Shown one piece after another: positions 26,733-37,707 of a DNA stretch of 64,000 bases. A program made the position numbers and the translations under genes. The notes below the pieces were generated by a model. That model was not told where the DNA came from. It was given only the letters and a program-made list of their open reading frames with translations, and did not search any database. Source of the DNA: Corynebacterium renale (GTDB taxonomy: Bacteria; Actinomycetota; Actinomycetes; Mycobacteriales; Mycobacteriaceae); contig NZ_PDJF01000001.1 in assembly GCF_002563965.1 (NCBI RefSeq), positions 1,798,001 through 1,862,000 on the forward strand, read 5' to 3'. The stretch's first letter is position 1. Every line of letters begins with the position of its first letter.

Positions 26733-28112
26733 GTGGCCCAAGACTCACTGTTTGGCCAACCGCATAATTCGCAGCCGAAGCGTACGTCCAGCCATGCTCC
26801 GTCGAGAGGCGAAGCTTCATCGTTTTTTGCGGTTGGACCTGATGCGCCCTTAGCTGCGCGTATGAGGCCCCGTAGCCTCGACGAAGTAGTAGGGCAAGAG
26901 CATGTTCTCGGCGAGGGCACTCCGTTGCGGAGGCTCATCCAAGGGCACGGTGCTGCATCGGTTATTCTTTACGGTCCTCCGGGGACTGGAAAGACCACTA
27001 TTGCGAGCCTGATTTCTGCCACAACCGGGCACAACTTTATCGGGCTGTCAGCGCTTAATTCTGGAGTGAAGGAGGTGCGCGCGGTCATAGACCAAGCGCG
27101 CCGTGATTTAATCTACGGCCAGCAAACGGTCCTTTTTATTGACGAGGTACACCGGTTTTCTAAAACTCAGCAGGATGCCCTTCTAGCTGCTGTGGAAAAC
27201 CGCACAGTACTGCTCGTGGCCGCCACGACCGAGAATCCGTCTTTTTCCGTTGTGGCACCGCTTCTTTCGCGGTCTTTGCTCCTTAACCTGCAACCGCTTT
27301 CCGACGACAACATTCGCACAGTGCTCCTCCGGGCCATCGCAGATGATCGTGGACTAGCAGGACGCATTACTGTTGCAGACGAAGCTGTCGACCACATCGT
27401 TCGTGTTTCTGGTGGCGATGCGCGCCGGAGTCTGACCTATCTTGAGGCGGCTGCTGAAGGAATTAGCGATGGTGGGGAGCTCACCGCCGAGGACGTTGCC
27501 GCAAACGTTCAAAAAGCGGTGGTCCGATACGACCGCGATGGCGATCAGCATTACGACGTAACGAGTGCTTTTATCAAGTCCATTAGAGGCTCAGATGTGG
27601 ACGCCGCGTTACATTATTTAGCCCGCATGATCGATGCAGGGGAGGACCCGCGGTTTATTGCGCGGCGGCTGATAATTCATGCCAGCGAGGACATTGGGAT
27701 GGCTGATCCCACAGCACTGCAGACTGCAGTTGCAGCAGCACAGGCAGTGGCCCTTATCGGATTACCAGAAGGGCGTATCACCTTAGCGCAAGCAACGATC
27801 CACCTAGCTACTGCACCGAAATCAAACGCCGTTATAGCCGGTATTGACGCCGCCTTAGCTGATGTACGCAACACAAACATCGGCCACGTGCCGGCGCACC
27901 TCCGCGACGGACATTACGAAGGCGCCAAGAAACTGGGGCACGCCATCGGTTATGTGTACCCGCATGACGATCCGAAGGGCATCGTCAAGCAACAGTATCT
28001 ACCCGACGAGCTCAAAGACGCCGTCTATTACACGCCGACAGACCACGGTCATGAAGGCCGCATTCAGGCATTAGTTGGACGTCTTCGCAAGATTGTGCGC
28101 GGTAAGGGGTAA
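26733..28112 (+). CDS. rarA: replication-associated recombination protein RarA (MgsA)
   Basis: A 459-residue clamp-loader-type AAA+ ATPase that acts at stalled replication forks. [17 protein letters not shown] opens the domain; Walker [10 protein letters not shown], Walker [11 protein letters not shown], the C-terminal tetramerisation domain with [12 protein letters not shown] and the final [13 protein letters not shown] are all present. Start GTG 26733, 33 nt after the phosphotransferase gene, with AGAAAGGA further upstream than usual. Likely co-transcribed with the gene before it. Confidence 0.95.
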   Translation: MAQDSLFGQPHNSQPKRTSSHAPSRGEASSFFAVGPDAPLAARMRPRSLDEVVGQEHVLGEGTPLRRLIQGHGAASVILYGPPGTGKTTIASLISATTGHNFIGLSALNSGVKEVRAVIDQARRDLIYGQQTVLFIDEVHRFSKTQQDALLAAVENRTVLLVAATTENPSFSVVAPLLSRSLLLNLQPLSDDNIRTVLLRAIADDRGLAGRITVADEAVDHIVRVSGGDARRSLTYLEAAAEGISDGGELTAEDVAANVQKAVVRYDRDGDQHYDVTSAFIKSIRGSDVDAALHYLARMIDAGEDPRFIARRLIIHASEDIGMADPTALQTAVAAAQAVALIGLPEGRITLAQATIHLATAPKSNAVIAGIDAALADVRNTNIGHVPAHLRDGHYEGAKKLGHAIGYVYPHDDPKGIVKQQYLPDELKDAVYYTPTDHGHEGRIQALVGRLRKIVRGKG

Positions 28113-28180
28113 ACTCTGTGCTTACGTCTAGCAGCAATTGGCACTCACGCGTTGAGCCCACGGTGATGCGCGCGCCGTTG

Positions 28181-28186
28181 TATGCT
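28181..28186 (+). promoter_or_regulatory. -10 element of alaS promoter
   Basis: TATGCT in the 121-bp gap before alaS, giving an estimated 40-nt 5' UTR. The only TTGAGC nearby is too far (23-bp spacer) to be a normal -35. Confidence 0.35.
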
Positions 28187-28233
28187 TAAAAACATTGTTC
28201 TACGTGCAGAAACTAAAGTGAGGGAAAACCACA

Positions 28234-30921
28234 GTGCACACTCATGAAATCCGCGAGCGGTTCACACAACACTTCGTGAAAGCAGGTCACCAAGAAGTCC
28301 CTAGTGCTTCCCTGATTCTCGACGACCCGAACCTGCTCTTCGTGAACGCTGGCATGGTTCCCTTCAAGCCCTACTTCTTGGGGCAGCAGAACCCACCTTT
28401 TCCCAACGGAACTGCTACCTCCATCCAGAAGTGTGTACGCACGCTCGACATCGAAGAGGTGGGTATCACCACTCGCCACAACACGTTCTTCCAGATGGCA
28501 GGTAACTTCTCCTTCGGGCAGTACTTCAAAGAGGGAGCTATTACACATGCATGGACCCTGCTGACTGGTTCCCTCGAAGACGGTGGATTGGGCCTTGACC
28601 CGGAGCGTCTCTGGGTAACGGTATACCTTGATGACGACGAGGCCGCGGATATCTGGCACGAAAAAATCGGCATTCCACGTGAGCGCATTCAGCGGCTCGG
28701 CATGGAGGACAACTACTGGTCAATGGGTATTCCTGGGCCGTGCGGTCCGTGCTCAGAAATCTATTATGACCGTGGCCCTGAATACGGCAAAGAAGGCGGT
28801 CCAATTGCTGATGACAACCGCTACATGGAAATCTGGAACCTGGTCTTCATGGAAAAGGAACGCGGCGAAGGTATTGGCAAGGGTAACTTCGAAATCGTCG
28901 GAGAACTGCCTAAGAAGAACATCGATACGGGTCTTGGTATCGAACGTGTCGCGTGCATCCTGCAGGGCGTAGACAACGTTTATGAGACCGACTTGCTGCG
29001 TCCGGTTATCGACGCAGCTGAGTCTGCGACCGGCGCGAAGTACGAAGACCCAGCTGCAGATCGCTCCGAAGATATTCACTTCCGCGTTATCGCCGACCAC
29101 TCGCGTACCGCAATGATGCTCATTCTCGACGGTGTCACTCCGTCGAATGAGGGCCGTGGCTACATTCTTCGCCGTCTGCTTCGTCGCATCGTGCGCTCGG
29201 CCCGCCTCCTCGGGGCAACTGGTCCGACGATGGCCACTTTCATGGACACGATCATGGACACAATGACGCCGTCCTACCCAGAGATCGCGGAAAACCGTGA
29301 ACGCATCATGCGGACCGCGGTCACTGAAGAAAAGGCCTTCCTGAAGACGCTCGAGGCTGGTACGCAGCTGTTCGACAACGCGGTCGCAGAACTCAAGGAA
29401 ACAGGCTCCACCACCTTGGCTGGCGCTAAGGCCTTCGAGCTCCACGACACCTACGGTTTCCCGATCGACCTCACTCTGGAAATGGCTGCCGAAGCAGGCC
29501 TGAAAGTCGATGAAAAAGGCTTTGAAGCTGCGATGTCTGAGCAGCGTGCAAGAGCCAAGGCTGATAACCGGGCTAAGAAGCATGGTCACGCTGACCTGAC
29601 GGTTTATCGTGATTTCGTGGATAATCACCCGACGGAATTCGTCGGCTACGACAACCTGACTGCCGAGTCCAAGGTCCTTGGCCTGATTCATGACGGCAAG
29701 CAAGTTTCAGAAGCCCCAGTTGGATCGGACGTAGAGGTCATTTTAGACCTGACTCCGATGTACGCAGAGTCTGGCGGCCAGCTCGGTGACCGTGGCACTA
29801 TCCGTACCGGTGACACTGTCTTGGACGTCAAGGATGTCCAGCGTATTGGTAAGAAGCTGTGGGTTCACCGTTCCACCGTGACCGAAGGTGGTTTGAGTGT
29901 CGGCGATACCGTGACCACAGACGTTGACGCTGCTTGGCGTCACGGTGCTCGCCAGGCTCACTCTGCAACGCACCTCATCCATGCCGCCCTGCGTCAAGTT
30001 CTCGGCCCAACGGCGGTCCAGGCAGGTTCCATGAATCGCCCTGGTTACATGCGTTTCGACTTCAACTACACAGAGCAGCTCACCCCAGAGCAAATTGCTG
30101 AAATCCAGCAGATTGCTAACCAGGCAGTCGATATCGACTGGGACGTCAACACGTTCGAAACTACCCTGGACAAGGCGAAGGAAATGGGTGCTTTGGCACT
30201 CTTCGGCGAGAACTACGGCAACCAGGTACGTGTTGTTGAAATTGGTGGCGCAGACTTTTCCATGGAACTGTGCGGTGGCACGCACGTGGCGCACTCGTCG
30301 CAGATTGGCCCGATTTCTGTGCTGGGTGAGTCCTCCGTGGGATCAGGTGCGCGCCGCATCGAGGCGTACACTGGCTTGGACGCATTCAACTTCATGTCGA
30401 AGGAAACTGCCCTGGCGTCTGGTCTTGCGGAGTCGCTGAAGACCCCGACCGACGATCTGCCTGAGCGTATTGCTGCACTGACCAAGCGCCTGCACGACGC
30501 CGAGAAGACTGTTCAGGCACTGCAACGTGCGCAACTAGCTGCTAAATCCGCCGACTTTGTTGCCGGTGCTCGCACCATTAACGGTATCCGTGTGGCTGCT
30601 GCCCAAGTTCCTGACAACGTCGCGGGTGGCGATCTACGCGTCCTCGCAACAGAGGCGCGGGGGCATCTGCCCTCTGATCAGCCCGCTGTCGTCGTGTTCG
30701 GGTCCCGTGATGAATCCAAGAATTCAGTGGCCTTCGTTGTAGCGGCGAACCCGCTTGCCGTTGAACGTGGGGTCAAGGCAGGGAACCTAGTTAAGACCCT
30801 TGGCCAGTACATTGATGGCCGTGGCGGTGGCAAGCCGGAACTGGCCCAAGGTTCGGGAACCAAGCCTGAGGGGCTCAAGGCCGGTTTTGAGGCTATTGCC
30901 GAAGAACTGGAGAACCTCTAA
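28234..30921 (+). CDS. alaS: alanyl-tRNA synthetase
   Basis: An 895-residue class II synthetase of full length. Order: catalytic domain ([26 protein letters not shown]), tRNA-recognition domain, editing domain with the zinc ligands HSATHLIH and CGGTH, and the C-terminal C-Ala/DHHA1 domain ending in a glycine-rich [12 protein letters not shown] segment. All editing residues look intact. Start GTG 28234 giving [11 protein letters not shown] strong terminator directly after the stop ends the transcript before ruvX. Confidence 0.97.
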   Translation: MHTHEIRERFTQHFVKAGHQEVPSASLILDDPNLLFVNAGMVPFKPYFLGQQNPPFPNGTATSIQKCVRTLDIEEVGITTRHNTFFQMAGNFSFGQYFKEGAITHAWTLLTGSLEDGGLGLDPERLWVTVYLDDDEAADIWHEKIGIPRERIQRLGMEDNYWSMGIPGPCGPCSEIYYDRGPEYGKEGGPIADDNRYMEIWNLVFMEKERGEGIGKGNFEIVGELPKKNIDTGLGIERVACILQGVDNVYETDLLRPVIDAAESATGAKYEDPAADRSEDIHFRVIADHSRTAMMLILDGVTPSNEGRGYILRRLLRRIVRSARLLGATGPTMATFMDTIMDTMTPSYPEIAENRERIMRTAVTEEKAFLKTLEAGTQLFDNAVAELKETGSTTLAGAKAFELHDTYGFPIDLTLEMAAEAGLKVDEKGFEAAMSEQRARAKADNRAKKHGHADLTVYRDFVDNHPTEFVGYDNLTAESKVLGLIHDGKQVSEAPVGSDVEVILDLTPMYAESGGQLGDRGTIRTGDTVLDVKDVQRIGKKLWVHRSTVTEGGLSVGDTVTTDVDAAWRHGARQAHSATHLIHAALRQVLGPTAVQAGSMNRPGYMRFDFNYTEQLTPEQIAEIQQIANQAVDIDWDVNTFETTLDKAKEMGALALFGENYGNQVRVVEIGGADFSMELCGGTHVAHSSQIGPISVLGESSVGSGARRIEAYTGLDAFNFMSKETALASGLAESLKTPTDDLPERIAALTKRLHDAEKTVQALQRAQLAAKSADFVAGARTINGIRVAAAQVPDNVAGGDLRVLATEARGHLPSDQPAVVVFGSRDESKNSVAFVVAANPLAVERGVKAGNLVKTLGQYIDGRGGGKPELAQGSGTKPEGLKAGFEAIAEELENL

Positions 30922-30931
30922 GGATTTTATT

Positions 30932-30963
30932 AAAGGCGTGGGTATGTTACCCACGCCTTTATT
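30932..30963 (+). terminator. strong terminator after alaS
   Basis: A perfect 13-bp stem (AAAGGCGTGGGTA, 30932-30944, with 30948-30960) has a 3-nt loop and begins 10 nt after the alaS stop. The paired A/T ends supply the U-run. Confidence 0.9.
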
Positions 30964-31096
30964 CATGGCACCATTGCTTGTACTATGTGAAGTTATCGTT
31001 TCTTTATATTCGGTTGTGCGCAGCCGGGGAGCGATGCTGGCATGCGTCACCTAATGCGGTGGTAGGCAAGACCGGACTAGATAGGTAAGAAAATCC

Positions 31097-31615
31097 ATGA
31101 GCTTAGAGGCAGATATTCCAGGTGCTCAAGACCCTGGGGAGGGGCGACGCATCGGTATCGACGTCGGCAAAGCCCGCATAGGCGTAGCGGTATCAGACCG
31201 CGCTGCGATGTTAGCCACGCCCGTCGAGACTGTTTATCGTTTAACCGGTACGAATGACTCGGACCAAGCCGACATCGATGACCTCGTGGACATCATCACG
31301 GAATACGAGGCTGTCGAGGTAGTCGTAGGATTACCCAAGACCTTGAAAAATAAGGGGTCAGCGAGTGCCCTTGATGCAGCCGATATTGCTCGCCGCATAA
31401 CTCGCAGAATATCGCCTATTCCAGTTCGGCTTGCCGACGAACGCTTAACCACCGTAGTCGCACAAAGCGCACTGCACGCTTCAGGCGTGAATACTAAGAA
31501 GGGGCGGTCGGTCATCGATCAGGCTGCTGCTGTTGAAATTTTGCAAACGTGGCTCGACGGGCGCTCGAACTATTTGTCGAGGGCAGCGCAAGAATCTGAA
31601 GGAGAAACATTGTGA
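31097..31615 (+). CDS. ruvX: RuvX/YqgF family RNase H-like nuclease
   Basis: A 172-residue YqgF-family protein, annotated as a putative pre-16S rRNA nuclease and Holliday-junction resolvase homologue. [17 protein letters not shown] carries the first catalytic Asp, [12 protein letters not shown] the family GLP motif and [10 protein letters not shown] the Glu; Asp in [14 protein letters not shown] completes the site. The stop overlaps the GTG of mltG (GTGA), the conserved alaS-ruvX-mltG-aroE order of actinobacteria. Confidence 0.93.
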   Translation: MSLEADIPGAQDPGEGRRIGIDVGKARIGVAVSDRAAMLATPVETVYRLTGTNDSDQADIDDLVDIITEYEAVEVVVGLPKTLKNKGSASALDAADIARRITRRISPIPVRLADERLTTVVAQSALHASGVNTKKGRSVIDQAAAVEILQTWLDGRSNYLSRAAQESEGETL

Positions 31616-32772
31616 GTTACCGCAATATGGAGCCCAAGTTCGTCAAACGCAGGCAGCGAGGTCTTGCCGTTCTCATCGCCGCGGTTGTTCTCATCGTCGC
31701 TGCCATTATTTACATAGGAGTGAAGCTGACGGAAAGCAACGACTATGAAGGTTCCGGAAACGGAGTCACTGCGCTCGTTGAGGTTCCCGAGGGTTCGTCT
31801 CTTTCGGAGCTTGGGCCAGATCTTGAAGAGAAGAATGTAGTCAAGACCAATGAAGCTTTCCAGTCGGCTGCTTTCATGCATCCTATGGCATCAACGTTGA
31901 AGCCAGGTTTCTACAAGCTGCAGGAGCAAATGAGCGCTGAGGCTGCCGTCAATGCGCTATTGAGCCCAAGCCAGTACCAGATTGAAATGCTGGACGTGCA
32001 CGGTGGCGCTACGTTGATGGACGTGAAAGTTGTCGGCGGCCAGACTCGCGAAGGGATTTATTCGCAGATTTCTCGCCTGAGCTGTGCGGAAAGTGAATCG
32101 GGTGACTGCGTCAGCGTCGAAGAGCTACAGCGTGTGGCCGCTACCACTGCTCCGGAGCAGCTTGGCGTTCCCGAGTGGGCGCTTGAGCCTGTGAAATCTC
32201 GCGGTGATGACCCGAAGCGCATTGAAGGGCTGATTCGTCCGGGCCAATACATTATCGACCCAAATAAGTCCGCACAAGAAATCTTGACTGACCTGATAAC
32301 GCGTTCCGCGGAGTACTACAACTCCACTAACATTGTGGGTCGTGCCCAGGAAATCGGGTTGACCCCGTATGAGCTTCTCACTGCTGCCTCCTTGGTCGAG
32401 CGTGAGGCACCAGCTGGTGACTTTGACAAGGTTGCCCGCGTTATCTTGAACCGCTTGGATGAGCCAATGCGATTGGAATTTGATTCCACGGTGAACTATG
32501 GCCTCGACGACGTGGAAGTCGCGACAACTACAGAGGACCGCCAGCGCGTCACTCCATGGAATACCTACGCTTCGGATGGTCTTCCAGCTACCCCGATTGC
32601 GGCACCTTCTGATGACGCCATCGCAGCCATGGAGAATCCCGCAGACGGTAACTGGTTGTTCTTCGTCACCGTCGACAAGTCTGGTCGCACGGTATTCAAT
32701 GACACCTTCGACGCACACCAACAGTCAGTCCAGGAAGCACTACAATCCGGAATATTAGACAGTAACCGCTAA
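31612..32772 (+). CDS. mltG: endolytic murein transglycosylase MltG
   Basis: A 386-residue YceG-family protein that cuts nascent peptidoglycan strands at the outer face of the membrane. A short basic cytoplasmic segment is followed by one transmembrane helix (about residues 19-38). The catalytic glutamate is in [12 protein letters not shown], followed by VARVILNRL and the substrate-groove segments FDSTVNYGL and TPWNTY. Start GTG overlaps the ruvX stop. Confidence 0.94.
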   Translation: MSYRNMEPKFVKRRQRGLAVLIAAVVLIVAAIIYIGVKLTESNDYEGSGNGVTALVEVPEGSSLSELGPDLEEKNVVKTNEAFQSAAFMHPMASTLKPGFYKLQEQMSAEAAVNALLSPSQYQIEMLDVHGGATLMDVKVVGGQTREGIYSQISRLSCAESESGDCVSVEELQRVAATTAPEQLGVPEWALEPVKSRGDDPKRIEGLIRPGQYIIDPNKSAQEILTDLITRSAEYYNSTNIVGRAQEIGLTPYELLTAASLVEREAPAGDFDKVARVILNRLDEPMRLEFDSTVNYGLDDVEVATTTEDRQRVTPWNTYASDGLPATPIAAPSDDAIAAMENPADGNWLFFVTVDKSGRTVFNDTFDAHQQSVQEALQSGILDSNR

Positions 32773-32788
32773 TCACTATGTCGGTTGA

Positions 32789-32820
32789 AAGCCCAGGGCT
32801 CCGTTTGGCGTCCTGGGCTT
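32789..32820 (+). terminator. hairpin between mltG and aroE
   Basis: AAGCCCAGG (32789-32797) and CCTGGGCTT (32812-32820) form a 9-bp stem with a 14-nt loop. There is no U-run after it, so termination may be partial. Confidence 0.5.
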
Positions 32821-32850
32821 AACTGTTGTTCCAGGCTGAGATGAAAACAG

Positions 32851-32856
32851 TAAGGT
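32851..32856 (+). promoter_or_regulatory. candidate -10 of a leaderless aroE transcript
   Basis: TAAGGT with exactly 7 nt to the ATG and no Shine-Dalgarno, after a terminator-like hairpin. The context GTAAGGTTGAATC is identical to that before rel. Confidence 0.45.
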
Positions 32857-32863
32857 TGAATCC

Positions 32864-33709
32864 ATGAGTTTTGAACTTGAAGATGGCGTCACTCATTACG
32901 CCGCGGTGCTGGGCAGCCCCATCGCGCACTCGCTTTCACCGATTTTACACAATGCAGGCTACGCGGCCAAAGGCATGTCTGACTGGAAGTACGTACGCCA
33001 TGAATCGACTGCTGAACAGCTCGCGAATATTGTGCATACTGCACCGAAGGAATTTCGAGGGTTCTCGGTGACGATGCCAGCAAAATTCGCAGCCTTAGAA
33101 TGTGCGGATGCGGCCACCGACCGTGCACGTGCAATCGGTTCTGCCAATACGTTGGCCCGAATGAATGATGATTCCTGGCGAGCCGACAACACGGATGTGG
33201 AGGGTATCCATGGTGCCTTAGATGAGCTTCTCGGGGACAAGGAATGCCAGCGTGCTTTGGTCATTGGTGCGGGCGGTACCGCGCGGCCGGCTATTTATGC
33301 GGCTGCGCAGCGCGGTGCAGAGAACATTGTCGTAGTCAACCGTTCAGATCGCCGCCGGGAGCTTGAATCTTTAGTAGACGGTTTTAACGTAACTCTCGAC
33401 TTCGTTGACTTTAAGGCTGACTTTGAGCAGTTGAGTTCCACCGCCGACTACATAATCTCCACGGTCCCTGCACACGTCGTGGAGCCTTACGCCAAGGCTT
33501 TGGGGCATAGTCCAGTCCTCGATGTGATTTACGATCCGTGGCCCACCGCGCTGACAACTGCCGCGGCATCCAATGGATATCTGACGGTAGCCGGGCATGT
33601 CATGCTGGCCAATCAGTCATACAGCCAGTTTGAGCAGTTCACTGGCGAACCGGCACCTCGCGAAGCCATGCGTTCGGCACTGTACAAGCACCTAGGATTC
33701 GAGGTGTAA
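32864..33709 (+). CDS. aroE: shikimate dehydrogenase
   Basis: A 281-residue NADP(H)-dependent enzyme reducing 3-dehydroshikimate to shikimate. The N-terminal substrate motif is LGSPIAHSLSP, the catalytic lysine lies in FSVTMPAKFAA, Asn/Asp in NTDVEG contact shikimate, and the dinucleotide loop is VIGAGGTARPAIYA. Downstream aro genes follow with only a prepilin-peptidase gene in between. The actinobacterial type of AroE/AroE-like protein has this length. Confidence 0.95.
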   Translation: MSFELEDGVTHYAAVLGSPIAHSLSPILHNAGYAAKGMSDWKYVRHESTAEQLANIVHTAPKEFRGFSVTMPAKFAALECADAATDRARAIGSANTLARMNDDSWRADNTDVEGIHGALDELLGDKECQRALVIGAGGTARPAIYAAAQRGAENIVVVNRSDRRRELESLVDGFNVTLDFVDFKADFEQLSSTADYIISTVPAHVVEPYAKALGHSPVLDVIYDPWPTALTTAAASNGYLTVAGHVMLANQSYSQFEQFTGEPAPREAMRSALYKHLGFEV

Positions 33710-33712
33710 AAC

Positions 33713-34177
33713 ATGGGGATTATGCGGGGGGACTGGGGATTTTTCGGTGTGTTCATAGACTCGCCTCCCATCACAGGTGCGTGGATTTCTGGGTGGATAA
33801 TGTGGGCGTGCGCTTTGGCGCTTTACGACGAAACCTCTCGGCGCCTTCCGAACGCTATGACCTATACCGGGGGTTTCCTCGCCATTGCTGTGGCTATCCT
33901 CTACGATCCAGGCTGGCTGTGGGGCGGTGTGCTGTGGTTGCTCCTGTACGTTGTGGTGGGAGCTTTCATTGGGGGCGTCGGCGGGGGAGATATTAAATTA
34001 GCGTGCTCGCTGGGCATCATTGTCGGTTCGTTTGGTGTCTGGTGTGTGTGCTTGTCCATGATGTGTTCGAGCATTATGACAGTGGCTCGAAGCGTCTGGA
34101 GCAGGGGTAACGCGGTACCGCATGGTCCGTCTATGCTTCTTGGCGCTGTTGCGGGGGTGTTTTTATGCGGAATGTGA
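33713..34177 (+). CDS. prepilin peptidase, A24 family (short form)
   Basis: A 154-residue integral membrane aspartic peptidase of the type IV prepilin peptidase/TadV kind. Both catalytic aspartates are visible: [13 protein letters not shown] (Asp of the first motif, with LPN) and GGGDIKLA (GxGD motif). Four to five hydrophobic helices are predicted. The N-terminal methyltransferase domain of long PilD proteins is absent. It starts 3 nt after aroE and ends 13 nt before aroC, so it is embedded in the aro operon. Its substrate pilins are not in this window. Confidence 0.88.
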   Translation: MGIMRGDWGFFGVFIDSPPITGAWISGWIMWACALALYDETSRRLPNAMTYTGGFLAIAVAILYDPGWLWGGVLWLLLYVVVGAFIGGVGGGDIKLACSLGIIVGSFGVWCVCLSMMCSSIMTVARSVWSRGNAVPHGPSMLLGAVAGVFLCGM

Positions 34178-34190
34178 GACAATACATCTC

Positions 34191-35414
34191 ATGCTTCGTT
34201 GGACTACTGCTGGAGAGTCGCATGGCCAAGGTTTAGTTGCCTTGGTAGAGAATATGCCTGCGGGTGTACAGGTGACTAAAGAGGATATTTCGTATCAGCT
34301 CGCGCGTCGCCGTTTGGGCTATGGCCGTGGCGCCCGTATGAAGTTTGAGGCAGATGAACTGACTCTGCTCACGGGTATCGTTCATGGACGCACTCTGGGT
34401 AGCCCGATTTCTATACTTATCGCGAATTCCGAATGGCCAAAGTGGACCACGATTATGAGCGCTGACCCACTGGATCTCGAGGATCCTGATGTACAGGCAG
34501 CGATGGAGTCTGGCCGAGGTGCTCAGTTGACCCGTCCGCGTCCCGGCCATGCTGACTTCGCTGGGATGATTAAATATGGTTTTGATGAAGCCCGTTCGGT
34601 GCTGGAGCGTTCGTCCGCTCGTGAGACCGCTGCACGTGTCGCGGCTGCTACTGTGGCCCGTAATTTTTTGCGGGAAGTCCTTGGCGTGGAGGTGTTTTCT
34701 CACGTCCTGAGCATCGGCCAATCGGCGCCGACACGTGAAGATTCTGTTCCGTCCTATGGGGACCTCCCAGCTATCGATGAATCCCCGGTGCGTTCGTTCC
34801 ACAAGGATGCAGAGGATTCGATGATCGAATGTATTAAGGCTGCGAAAAAGGCTGGTGACACCCTTGGGGGCATCGTCGAAGTGCGTGTGGACGGCCTCCC
34901 AATTGGGTTGGGTTCTCATATTTCTGGTGAACGCCGCCTAGATGCCCAGCTCGCTGGAGCGTTGATGGGGATCCAGTCAGTGAAAGGTGTCGAGATCGGT
35001 GACGGCTTTGAAGAGGCCCGTCGCCCTGGCAGTCAGGCTCATGATGAGATTGTCCGCACAGACGACGGCGTTGAGCGAGAAACAAACCGGGCCGGAGGTT
35101 TAGAGGGCGGTATGACAAACGGTCAACCGCTGGTCGCACGTGTGGCGTTTAAGCCGATTTCGACGGTTCCACGAGCTTTGAAAACTATCGATTTTAAGGA
35201 TGGGAGTCCAGCGACTGCTATTCATCAGCGTTCTGATGTATGTGCGGTTCCTGCTGGAGGGGTTGTCGCAGAAGCGATGGTCGCGCTCGTGCTTGCACGG
35301 GAGGTCATCGAGAAGTTCGGCGGCGATTCTGTCGCTGAAACCAAACGCAATATCACTGCTTATCAAGAGTATGTTGAGCAGAGATTGGCGTTTGATGGTA
35401 ATAATCGCGCATAA
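34191..35414 (+). CDS. aroC: chorismate synthase
   Basis: A 407-residue FMN-dependent enzyme making chorismate from EPSP. ATG 34191 gives [15 protein letters not shown], the canonical N-terminus; the frame is open further upstream but overlaps the peptidase gene. Signature segments [23 protein letters not shown] and [12 protein letters not shown] are intact. There is no Shine-Dalgarno; GACAAT ends 7 nt before the ATG, so it could also be expressed from a leaderless transcript. Confidence 0.97.
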   Translation: MLRWTTAGESHGQGLVALVENMPAGVQVTKEDISYQLARRRLGYGRGARMKFEADELTLLTGIVHGRTLGSPISILIANSEWPKWTTIMSADPLDLEDPDVQAAMESGRGAQLTRPRPGHADFAGMIKYGFDEARSVLERSSARETAARVAAATVARNFLREVLGVEVFSHVLSIGQSAPTREDSVPSYGDLPAIDESPVRSFHKDAEDSMIECIKAAKKAGDTLGGIVEVRVDGLPIGLGSHISGERRLDAQLAGALMGIQSVKGVEIGDGFEEARRPGSQAHDEIVRTDDGVERETNRAGGLEGGMTNGQPLVARVAFKPISTVPRALKTIDFKDGSPATAIHQRSDVCAVPAGGVVAEAMVALVLAREVIEKFGGDSVAETKRNITAYQEYVEQRLAFDGNNRA

Positions 35415-35456
35415 TTCTTTAGCCCTGTTTGTCATGTATTTGTAGAGGAACAACGC

Positions 35457-35990
35457 ATGTCTACTGGTACACGTCCTGTAGTCGTTTTGATCGGGCCTCC
35501 CGGCGCCGGTAAAACCACGATCGCGCGTCGTCTAGCTAGAGTTCTTAATCAGCCGTCCGCAGACACTGACCATATGATTGAGGAACGCTATGGAGCTGCA
35601 TGTGGGGAGGTTTTTTCCCGTCTCGGTGAAGAATCTTTCCGCACGGTAGAGGCGGAAGTTGTCGAAGAGGCGCTCGGCCTGCCCGGAGTTGTTAGCCTCG
35701 GTGGCGGAGCTGTAGAAACCCCTGAGGTTCGGTCGATGCTCCGCAATCACACCGTGGTATGGATCGATGTCTCTGCGGAGGAGGGCACACGCCGTACATC
35801 CGGTAATGCAACGCGACCGATTTTGGCAGCGGATAACCCGTTGGAGCATTATCAAGGGATTTTGCATCGTCGTGAGCCGTTGTACCGTGAAGTTTCTGAT
35901 TTTAGAGTCCGCACAGATGGCGTGCCGCCGGCACAGCTTGTTGGCACGATTTTGAACATGATTGATGCTGCGTCCGGTGACGAAGACTAG
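35457..35990 (+). CDS. aroK: shikimate kinase
   Basis: A 177-residue P-loop kinase phosphorylating shikimate at O3. Walker A GPPGAGKTT, shikimate-binding DTDHMIEE and SLGGGAVETP, and the LID arginine in TRPILAADNP are visible. GAGGAAC precedes the ATG. A terminator follows the gene, so the aroE-to-aroK unit ends here. Confidence 0.96.
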   Translation: MSTGTRPVVVLIGPPGAGKTTIARRLARVLNQPSADTDHMIEERYGAACGEVFSRLGEESFRTVEAEVVEEALGLPGVVSLGGGAVETPEVRSMLRNHTVVWIDVSAEEGTRRTSGNATRPILAADNPLEHYQGILHRREPLYREVSDFRVRTDGVPPAQLVGTILNMIDAASGDED

Positions 35991-36011
35991 CGGCGAACTT
36001 GTCGCCAGATG

Positions 36012-36050
36012 AAAACTGACTAGTGCTGCCTTGTGCTAGTCAGTTTTTCT
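36012..36050 (+). terminator. terminator after aroK
   Basis: AAAACTGACTAG (36012-36023) pairs perfectly with CTAGTCAGTTTT (36036-36047), with a 12-nt loop and a T-rich tail (TTTTTCT). Confidence 0.85.
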
Positions 36051-36155
36051 CTGTGGGGTAGCATTGCACACAAAACGAGGTGCTTACAGCGGTGGTGGAC
36101 ATTGTTTTCCGCGCTGGACCCATGGCGTTGAATATTGGTATGAAGATGAGGTCTT

Positions 36156-37247
36156 ATGAACAGTACAACGAAAATTCCAGTGAATGGTCCTGCACCGTAC
36201 TCGGTGATTGTTGGTCGTGGTGTTACTTCGGAAGCAGTGGACGCGATTGCGGATAGCGGCGCCCGGCACGTTGCGGTTGTACATCAACCGACGTTGAGCG
36301 GTCCGGCACAGAAGTTTGCTGATGCTGTGAAGGCAGCGGGCCCGGAGTGTATCCTCCTTGAGGTTCCTGACGCTGAGTCTGCGAAAACTGTTGAAGTTTT
36401 AGACGGTATCTGGGGCCACCTAGCAGCGCACGGTTTTACCCGATCGGATGCTCTTGTCGGCTTCGGGGGTGGGGCAGTTACGGATTTGGCTGGTTTTGCT
36501 GCTGCGACCTGGATGCGCGGTATCAAGGTATTTCACGTACCTACTTCTCTTCTTGCGATGGTCGATGCTGCTGTCGGAGGCAAGACAGGCATTAATACTG
36601 CTGCAGGGAAGAACTTGGTCGGTGCCTTCCATGAACCTTCCGGTGTTTTCATTGACGTCGATTACTTGGCTTCGCTGTCACGTGACGAGCTTGTAGCGGG
36701 TTCTGCTGAGATTATCAAGACTGGGTTCATTGCTGACGAACGCATCCTAGAACTGTATGAAGCAGATCCCGATGCATGCTACCGGGTGGATGGTCACCTC
36801 CAGGAGCTCATCGAGCGATCGGTGACGGTCAAAGCAAACGTGGTGGGCGCCGACCTTAAGGAATCTGGCCTGCGAGAGATTCTTAATTATGGCCATACGT
36901 TCGGGCACGCCGTCGAGAAGGTAGAAGATTTCACGTGGCGTCATGGGAATGCTGTTGCTGTTGGCATGATGTTTATTGCTCACTTGGCACACGATGCCTG
37001 GCTTATCGACGACAACCTAGTCGATCGTCATCGCCAGATTTTGACATCCGTGGGCCTTCCAACCACCTATGCTGGGCCGGATTTTGCGCCACTGCACGAG
37101 GCGATGCTCCACGACAAGAAAAATAAGTCGGGTGTCATTCGGTTTGTCGCCCTCGACGGGGAAGTAGGCAAGACTACTCGTCTGGAAGGGCCTACTACTG
37201 AACAACTGGAGCGGGCATTCGCATCAGTGGTAGCGGAAGGGAAGTAA
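36156..37247 (+). CDS. aroB: 3-dehydroquinate synthase
   Basis: A 363-residue NAD- and metal-dependent enzyme closing the ring of DAHP in the second step of the shikimate pathway. The [19 protein letters not shown] segment binds [24 protein letters not shown] (quoted here as a region name, residues about 127-147) contains catalytic residues, and zinc ligands are in SAEIIKTG and [12 protein letters not shown]. It follows the aroK terminator and a 106-nt gap, so it likely has its own promoter; aroQ starts 4 nt after its stop. Confidence 0.96.
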   Translation: MNSTTKIPVNGPAPYSVIVGRGVTSEAVDAIADSGARHVAVVHQPTLSGPAQKFADAVKAAGPECILLEVPDAESAKTVEVLDGIWGHLAAHGFTRSDALVGFGGGAVTDLAGFAAATWMRGIKVFHVPTSLLAMVDAAVGGKTGINTAAGKNLVGAFHEPSGVFIDVDYLASLSRDELVAGSAEIIKTGFIADERILELYEADPDACYRVDGHLQELIERSVTVKANVVGADLKESGLREILNYGHTFGHAVEKVEDFTWRHGNAVAVGMMFIAHLAHDAWLIDDNLVDRHRQILTSVGLPTTYAGPDFAPLHEAMLHDKKNKSGVIRFVALDGEVGKTTRLEGPTTEQLERAFASVVAEGK

Positions 37248-37251
37248 GACC

Positions 37252-37683
37252 ATGAAAATATTGGTTATCAACGGCCCTAACCTGAACCGTCTTGGTAAGC
37301 GACAGCCTGAAATCTACGGTTCTACTTCACTTGCTGATATCGAGCAGATGGTTTCAGCAGCGGCAAAAGAGCGTGGGCTCGAAGCACACTTTTTCCAGTC
37401 CAATCATGAAGGCGACATTGTGGAGCGTATCCACCAGGTCGCTGACGACGGTTGGCCCGTCATCATCAACCCCGGTGCATTTACGCACACTTCCGTTGCT
37501 ATACGCGATGCGTTGGCGGAAGTGGCCGACGGCCCGGGTTTCATTGAAGTCCACTTGTCTAATGTTCATGCACGCGAGGAGTTTCGGCGTCATAGCTACT
37601 TGTCCGATATCGCTCGTGGGGTTATAGCCGGTCTTGGGCCAATTGGGTATGTGGCTGCGTTAGACTATTTTTCACAACATTAA
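37252..37683 (+). CDS. aroQ: 3-dehydroquinate dehydratase, type II
   Basis: A 143-residue flavodoxin-like dodecameric enzyme turning 3-dehydroquinate into 3-dehydroshikimate. [17 protein letters not shown] holds the catalytic Arg and the lid Tyr; [16 protein letters not shown] and [13 protein letters not shown] carry the His and substrate-contact residues. ATG is 4 nt after aroB, with GAAGGGAAG as ribosome-binding site. Confidence 0.96.
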   Translation: MKILVINGPNLNRLGKRQPEIYGSTSLADIEQMVSAAAKERGLEAHFFQSNHEGDIVERIHQVADDGWPVIINPGAFTHTSVAIRDALAEVADGPGFIEVHLSNVHAREEFRRHSYLSDIARGVIAGLGPIGYVAALDYFSQH

Positions 37684-37707
37684 ATCTTTCTGTTGGGAGG
37701 TTAAGCA

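Noticed and set aside
28113..28233. T-box leader before alaS (and other tRNA synthetase genes here)
   Set aside because: No T-box sequence or long leader is present; actinobacterial T-boxes are mostly at ileS.
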